Source: a bacterium (lineage in GTDB: Bacteria > 4484-113 > JAFGCY01). Taken from it: a stretch of 64,000 nucleotides of DNA. The notes below the pieces were generated by a model. The model saw only the letters and a program-made list of their open reading frames with translations. It did not search any database and had not been told where the DNA came from. Shown piece after piece: positions 60,607 through 64,000 of the stretch (positions are counted from its first letter, which is position 1; the number at the start of each line of letters is the position of its first letter). The stretch is from assembly GCA_020849855.1 (NCBI GenBank), contig JADZFO010000010.1:26211-90210 (forward strand), read 5' to 3'. A program made the position numbers and the translations under genes.

Positions 60607-63600
60607 GGTGCCCTTGCCCAGCCGTCTTTCATGCCGCAGTCATGCCCCGCTCAGCGCGGTGCTGCTGCGCCCAGCGCTGCCCGGGCCTGTGCTGCGCATC
60701 CTCGTCCTGTGCGCATTCGCCCTCTGCGGCCTGCTGCTGATTGGCTGCGGGCAGCAGGGCGAACTGACACGGCTGCGCCGGCTCAGCGCCGACAACTGGC
60801 GGCCGGCCCAGGGGCCCGGCGCGGAGCAGGCCGCCCTGAGTTTCAGCGTGCCGGAGGGCGAGCGCGGCTGCATCGCCTGCCACAGCTTTACGGCCCTGCA
60901 CACCGCACCGAATAAGGCTGAGTTCATCGCTGCGCTGGAGCCCTATCAGCGCGATGCCGCCGAGGCGGCGCAGCTGGAGGCCAGCCTCAGTGATCCTGCC
61001 AGCGCGTCGGCCCAGGCGGATCAGGCGGCTCAGGCCGGCCAGTCGCACCCGGGCTCCTGGCTGCTCTGGCATCCGCCGGAGAAGTTCGGCTGCACCGCCT
61101 GTCACAGCGGCGACGGCGCGGGTGCCAGCCTGGGGGCCAGCGGTCATGCCGCCGCCCTGGCGGTTGAGCTTCAGCTGGCCCTGGCCGGCGACAGCGATGC
61201 TGCTGTGGCCAGCAGCCCCGAGCGCCTGGAGCGCCACATCCTGCGCCGCGATGAAGCCTATGCCCGCTGCGGCAGCTGCCACAGCGGTAGCTATGTCGCG
61301 GGCGCGGAGCAGCTGTCGCAGGGCCGCCGGCTGATCCGCGAGCTGGGCTGCAGCTCCTGCCATGAGACCAGTGCGCAGCTGCAAAGCATCCTGCCGCCCG
61401 GCCGCAGCAAGCGCGGGCCATCACTGGCGCGCGTGGGTGAAAAGCTCAGCCTGGCCAGCCTGGAAGTCTGGCCCAACCAGGTGCATGAACTTGTCCCCTC
61501 CAGCCGCCATATCGGCATGCCGCAGTACAGCCTCAGCCCCGCAGAGTCCCGCGCCATCGCTGTCTTCCTGAAGGGGGAGCAGCACTCTTTTGGTGAAGGC
61601 CCGGATCCGCTGGCTGGAGCAGCGAAAGGCCCCGGCCCGCCTCCGCGCCTGCAGGAGGCGGACCCGCAGCGCGGCCTGACCCTGCTGCGCGAAGCGCGCT
61701 GCGCCAACTGCCACGAACTGCCGCTGGCTGCGCTGCCCGAGGATGACCCCCTGCGCCTGCTGCCATCCGCCGGTGTTGGCCCCAGCCTAGTGCGCATCGG
61801 CGAGCATGTGCCCAGCGAGTGGGTCGAGCTCTTCCTCGCCAATCCCGCAGCGCACTACCCCGGCACACGCATGCCGCAGTTCCGTCTCGATGCCGGGCAG
61901 CGCCGGGACATCGCCGCCTGGCTGACGCTCGCCAGCGGCGGGCCGGCGCCGCAGACAATGACCCGCGAGCTGCCACAGTGGTATGCCGAACTGGACAGCG
62001 CCGGCCGCGGGAAGCTGGCCGCGGATGGCCAGCGCCTCTTTGCCGAGAAGGGCTGCAGCGGCTGCCATGACGCGGCTGTCGCGGTGAGCTCGAAGGCCAT
62101 CGGCCCCAGCCTGCTGAATATCGGCGCCAAGCCTTACACCGCACTGCCGCCTGCCGCCTTTGAGGACCTGCGGCAGGGCCGCATGCTGAGCCTGGTGGAT
62201 TACTTCAGCGCGGCGCTCAGCGACCCGCTGCGCTATGGCGCCTCGGGGGCGGGCCAGGGCCGCATGCCGCACTTCAGGCTGGATGATGCACAGCGCTGGG
62301 CCATCGCCCTGGCCCTGGCGGCCGAGCGCCCGCCCGCCGCGCCGGGGGCTGAGAGTTCGGCGGGCAGCAGCAGCGCCGCATCCATGATGCCCGCGCACCA
62401 GAGCAGCGCGCAGCTCTTCGCGCTGCCGCTGGACAGCCCCTACTGGCCCTGGCCCATCGCAGCCCAGCGCAGCAGCGGATCCGCTGCTGCAGGATCAGCG
62501 CAGACAGCCTGGCTCAGCTCCGCCGAGCTGTCATTCCAGCCTGCGGACTGCGGGGCCTGCCATCGCCAGCACTATGCACAGTGGAGCACAAGCCGCCACG
62601 CGCGGGCCATGTCGCCGGGCATCACCGGTCAGCTGGTGGACTGGCTGGAGGAGAAGCCGGCCGAGTTCTATGACTGCATGCGCTGCCACGCGCGCCTTAG
62701 TGAGCAGCTTCTGCTGCGCCTGCGCGCCAGCACTACCGCGGACAGCACAAGCGCAGTGCAGTGGGAGCACAACCCCGACTTCGTTGCCGAGCTGCAGGCC
62801 AGCGCGCATGGCTGCGCCAACTGCCACCTGCGCGGCGAGGTCCGCCTGGGCCCTGAGAAGGGCAGGGCAGCCTATCTGTGGGACTCCAAAGCAATCAGCC
62901 GGCATCCCCTGCAGCGTGAGGACTGGCTCAGCGACAGCCGCTTCTGTGCGGAGTGCCACCAGTTCCCCGACTCACAGAAGCTGCCGGATGGCGGCCCGCC
63001 GCTGGAGAACACATATGAAGAATGGCGCGCCTGGGCTGCCACGCAGCAAAAGCCCAAAAGCTGCCAGGACTGCCACATGCCCGGCGGCGAACATAGCTTC
63101 AAGGGTATCCATGACGCGCTCTTCGTCCGCGCGAATGCGCAGGTCAGCAGCCAGGTGCGTTTCAGCGGCCGCCGGGCCATCGCTGAACTGACCCTGCGCA
63201 ACAGCAACAATGGCCACCACCTGCCGACCTATGTAACGCCGCGGATCTGGCTGCAGTGCTTTGCCGTGGACAGCAGCGGTGCGCGCATTGACTCCAGCTT
63301 CAAGAGCGCGATGGTCGGGCGGGATGCCCGCAGCCGCCGCGATGCCGCCGGGAAGCTGGAGTGGTATGACCACGCCGATACGCGCATCCCCGCGGACGAG
63401 GACTTCACCTTCAGCTACGCGATGGAGCTGCCGGATAACGCGGCGGCCCTGCAGCTGGAGATCTTTGTTGAGCCGGACCACTTCTATTACCACGCCTACG
63501 GCGACTGGCTGAAACAGGACTGGCGCAGCCCGGCCGGGAAGGCCCTGCTTGAATTGGCGCGCAAGGAAACCGAGCCCTTCACTTCTGGATACTATCTGTA

Positions 63601-63631
63601 TCAGGCCTGCGCTCCTGTGGCAGAGCGCTAG
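60605..63631 (+). CDS. Eleven-heme c-type cytochrome lipoprotein
   Basis: About 1008 residues from ATG 60605; later starts (GTG 60608, TTG 60614, GTG 60659 or 60689) are possible and give a more compact signal. Lipobox LLIGC places it on a membrane surface. Eleven CXXCH motifs were counted, in order CIACH, CTACH, CGSCH, CSSCH, CANCH, CSGCH, CGACH, CMRCH, CANCH, CAECH, CQDCH. Three have a downstream MPQY, MPQF or MPHF, as in monoheme cytochrome c domains. The last five resemble cytochrome c554-like multiheme domains, with CHMPGGEHSFKGIHD at the end. A C-terminal beta domain (about 830-1000) follows. Electron transfer is clear; partners are unknown. Confidence 0.88.
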   Translation: MVPLPSRLSCRSHAPLSAVLLRPALPGPVLRILVLCAFALCGLLLIGCGQQGELTRLRRLSADNWRPAQGPGAEQAALSFSVPEGERGCIACHSFTALHTAPNKAEFIAALEPYQRDAAEAAQLEASLSDPASASAQADQAAQAGQSHPGSWLLWHPPEKFGCTACHSGDGAGASLGASGHAAALAVELQLALAGDSDAAVASSPERLERHILRRDEAYARCGSCHSGSYVAGAEQLSQGRRLIRELGCSSCHETSAQLQSILPPGRSKRGPSLARVGEKLSLASLEVWPNQVHELVPSSRHIGMPQYSLSPAESRAIAVFLKGEQHSFGEGPDPLAGAAKGPGPPPRLQEADPQRGLTLLREARCANCHELPLAALPEDDPLRLLPSAGVGPSLVRIGEHVPSEWVELFLANPAAHYPGTRMPQFRLDAGQRRDIAAWLTLASGGPAPQTMTRELPQWYAELDSAGRGKLAADGQRLFAEKGCSGCHDAAVAVSSKAIGPSLLNIGAKPYTALPPAAFEDLRQGRMLSLVDYFSAALSDPLRYGASGAGQGRMPHFRLDDAQRWAIALALAAERPPAAPGAESSAGSSSAASMMPAHQSSAQLFALPLDSPYWPWPIAAQRSSGSAAAGSAQTAWLSSAELSFQPADCGACHRQHYAQWSTSRHARAMSPGITGQLVDWLEEKPAEFYDCMRCHARLSEQLLLRLRASTTADSTSAVQWEHNPDFVAELQASAHGCANCHLRGEVRLGPEKGRAAYLWDSKAISRHPLQREDWLSDSRFCAECHQFPDSQKLPDGGPPLENTYEEWRAWAATQQKPKSCQDCHMPGGEHSFKGIHDALFVRANAQVSSQVRFSGRRAIAELTLRNSNNGHHLPTYVTPRIWLQCFAVDSSGARIDSSFKSAMVGRDARSRRDAAGKLEWYDHADTRIPADEDFTFSYAMELPDNAAALQLEIFVEPDHFYYHAYGDWLKQDWRSPAGKALLELARKETEPFTSGYYLYQACAPVAER

Positions 63632-63955
63632 ATTCGCCAGCCGGCCCGCCCGGCCTGGTTAAATCTTCTGCGCGATTTCTATCTACATTAAACCATTTTG
63701 TTGACTTTGGCTTACGCGCGGTTATAGTTTGATGTCATGACCATAGTCGCCGCTGCCCGGGCTGAGGCAGTAGTGCGGTCGTGAACCGCTGATTTTTCTT
63801 CAACGGATGTAGTGTCATGCCAACCTGGAGGTGCAAGGCCAAACTGCTGTAGGGGCACACAGTGTCCTTGACATTTACTAACTGACCAAAGCAGCAAACC
63901 TGGAGCCGGAAGACTTGAGGGAGAAGCTGCAAAAGACACTGTCAAAGGAGTGTTT
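63632..63955. other. Intergenic region with promoter and long leader (324 bases)
   Basis: A weak GC-rich hairpin (63637-63658) may end the cytochrome gene. A promoter follows at 63701-63728, then about 220 bases of leader with a TGTAGGGGCACACA box at 63852 (compare 8081 and 11231) and AAGGAG before the final ATG. No gene seen in it. Confidence 0.5.
63701..63728 (+). promoter_or_regulatory. Sigma-70-type promoter of the last gene
   Basis: TTGACT (63701-63706), a 16-base spacer and TATAGT (63723-63728). Confidence 0.65.
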
Positions 63956-64000
63956 ATGAAGGGAAACGCGAACTGGTGCGTGAGGCTGTGGACGGCGGTC
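63956..64000 (+). CDS. Start of an unidentified gene running off the window
   Basis: ATG at 63956 is preceded by AAGGAG (63945-63950) at 5 bases spacing. Fifteen codons are visible (MKGNANWCVRLWTAV), which might begin a signal peptide. The promoter at 63701 and its long leader belong to it. Confidence 0.55.
   Translation, partial: MKGNANWCVRLWTAV

Noticed and set aside
63760..63955. Possible riboswitch in the long leader of the last gene (GGTGCAAGGCC, GCAAACC)
   Set aside because: Some words recall the cyclic-di-GMP (GEMM) aptamer, but they are in the wrong order and no complete conserved core can be drawn.
1..64000. CRISPR array, tRNA/rRNA genes, prophage or large insertion sequence
   Set aside because: No regularly spaced repeats, no tRNA T-loop/acceptor patterns and no phage structural genes were seen; the only transposase is the RAYT gene.

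Overview
The window is a high-GC (roughly 60-65 % by eye) bacterial chromosome segment with about 45 genes packed into short operons. No tRNA, rRNA, CRISPR array or prophage was seen. A secretin, lipobox lipoproteins, an O-antigen-ligase-like protein and a multiheme lipoprotein indicate a diderm (Gram-negative-type) cell. NuoN, proline dehydrogenase and SucD indicate respiratory metabolism. I cannot assign a phylum; several proteins (DUF6754-like cluster, enlarged pseudopilins, tandem PKD/propeller lipoproteins) suggest a poorly characterised lineage. Many genes have a -10-like hexamer (TATAAT, TACAAT, TAGAAT, TAAAAT) very close to the start codon, so short-leader or leaderless transcripts may be common.

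Layout. 1-7000: end of an unknown gene and its terminator, two paralogous PKD/beta-propeller lipoproteins, then an ECF-type sigma factor with a membrane-anchored partner. 7200-13400 (mostly minus strand): a pair of ABC-2 permeases with no ATPase, a CPBP membrane protease coupled to a GT4 glycosyltransferase, a REP-associated (RAYT) transposase bracketed by inverted copies of its repeat, and a membrane protein whose tail lies antisense to a small transmembrane ORF. 13800-29200: proline dehydrogenase, a four-gene membrane operon of unknown function (17408-21136), a lower-GC pair of deoxyribosyltransferase/TIR-like genes (21153-22213), a TIM-barrel sugar isomerase, a beta-lactamase-fold hydrolase, sucD, an Abi/HEPN-like gene, a lipase-like hydrolase and hpt.

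29450-55630 is a 26-kb type II secretion / type IV pilus-like locus, all on the plus strand. It holds pseudopilins resembling GspH, GspI, three GspG-like proteins, GspJ and a giant 3658-residue GspK-like protein. These are followed by a secretin with long glycine-rich tracts, a PilM-PilN fusion, PilO and a PilP-position protein. The ATPase, platform protein and prepilin peptidase are not in the window. The giant K-like protein combines a pseudopilin N-terminus and GspK-type motifs at both ends with an interior of roughly 2700 residues holding IPT/TIG-like and PKD-like stretches. It is the most striking single feature.

55770-64000: a lone NuoN, an O-antigen ligase/TPR protein, the ybaB-recR pair, an 11-heme c-type lipoprotein, and the first codons of a gene that leaves the window. 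All functional calls come from reading motifs; no database search was possible.
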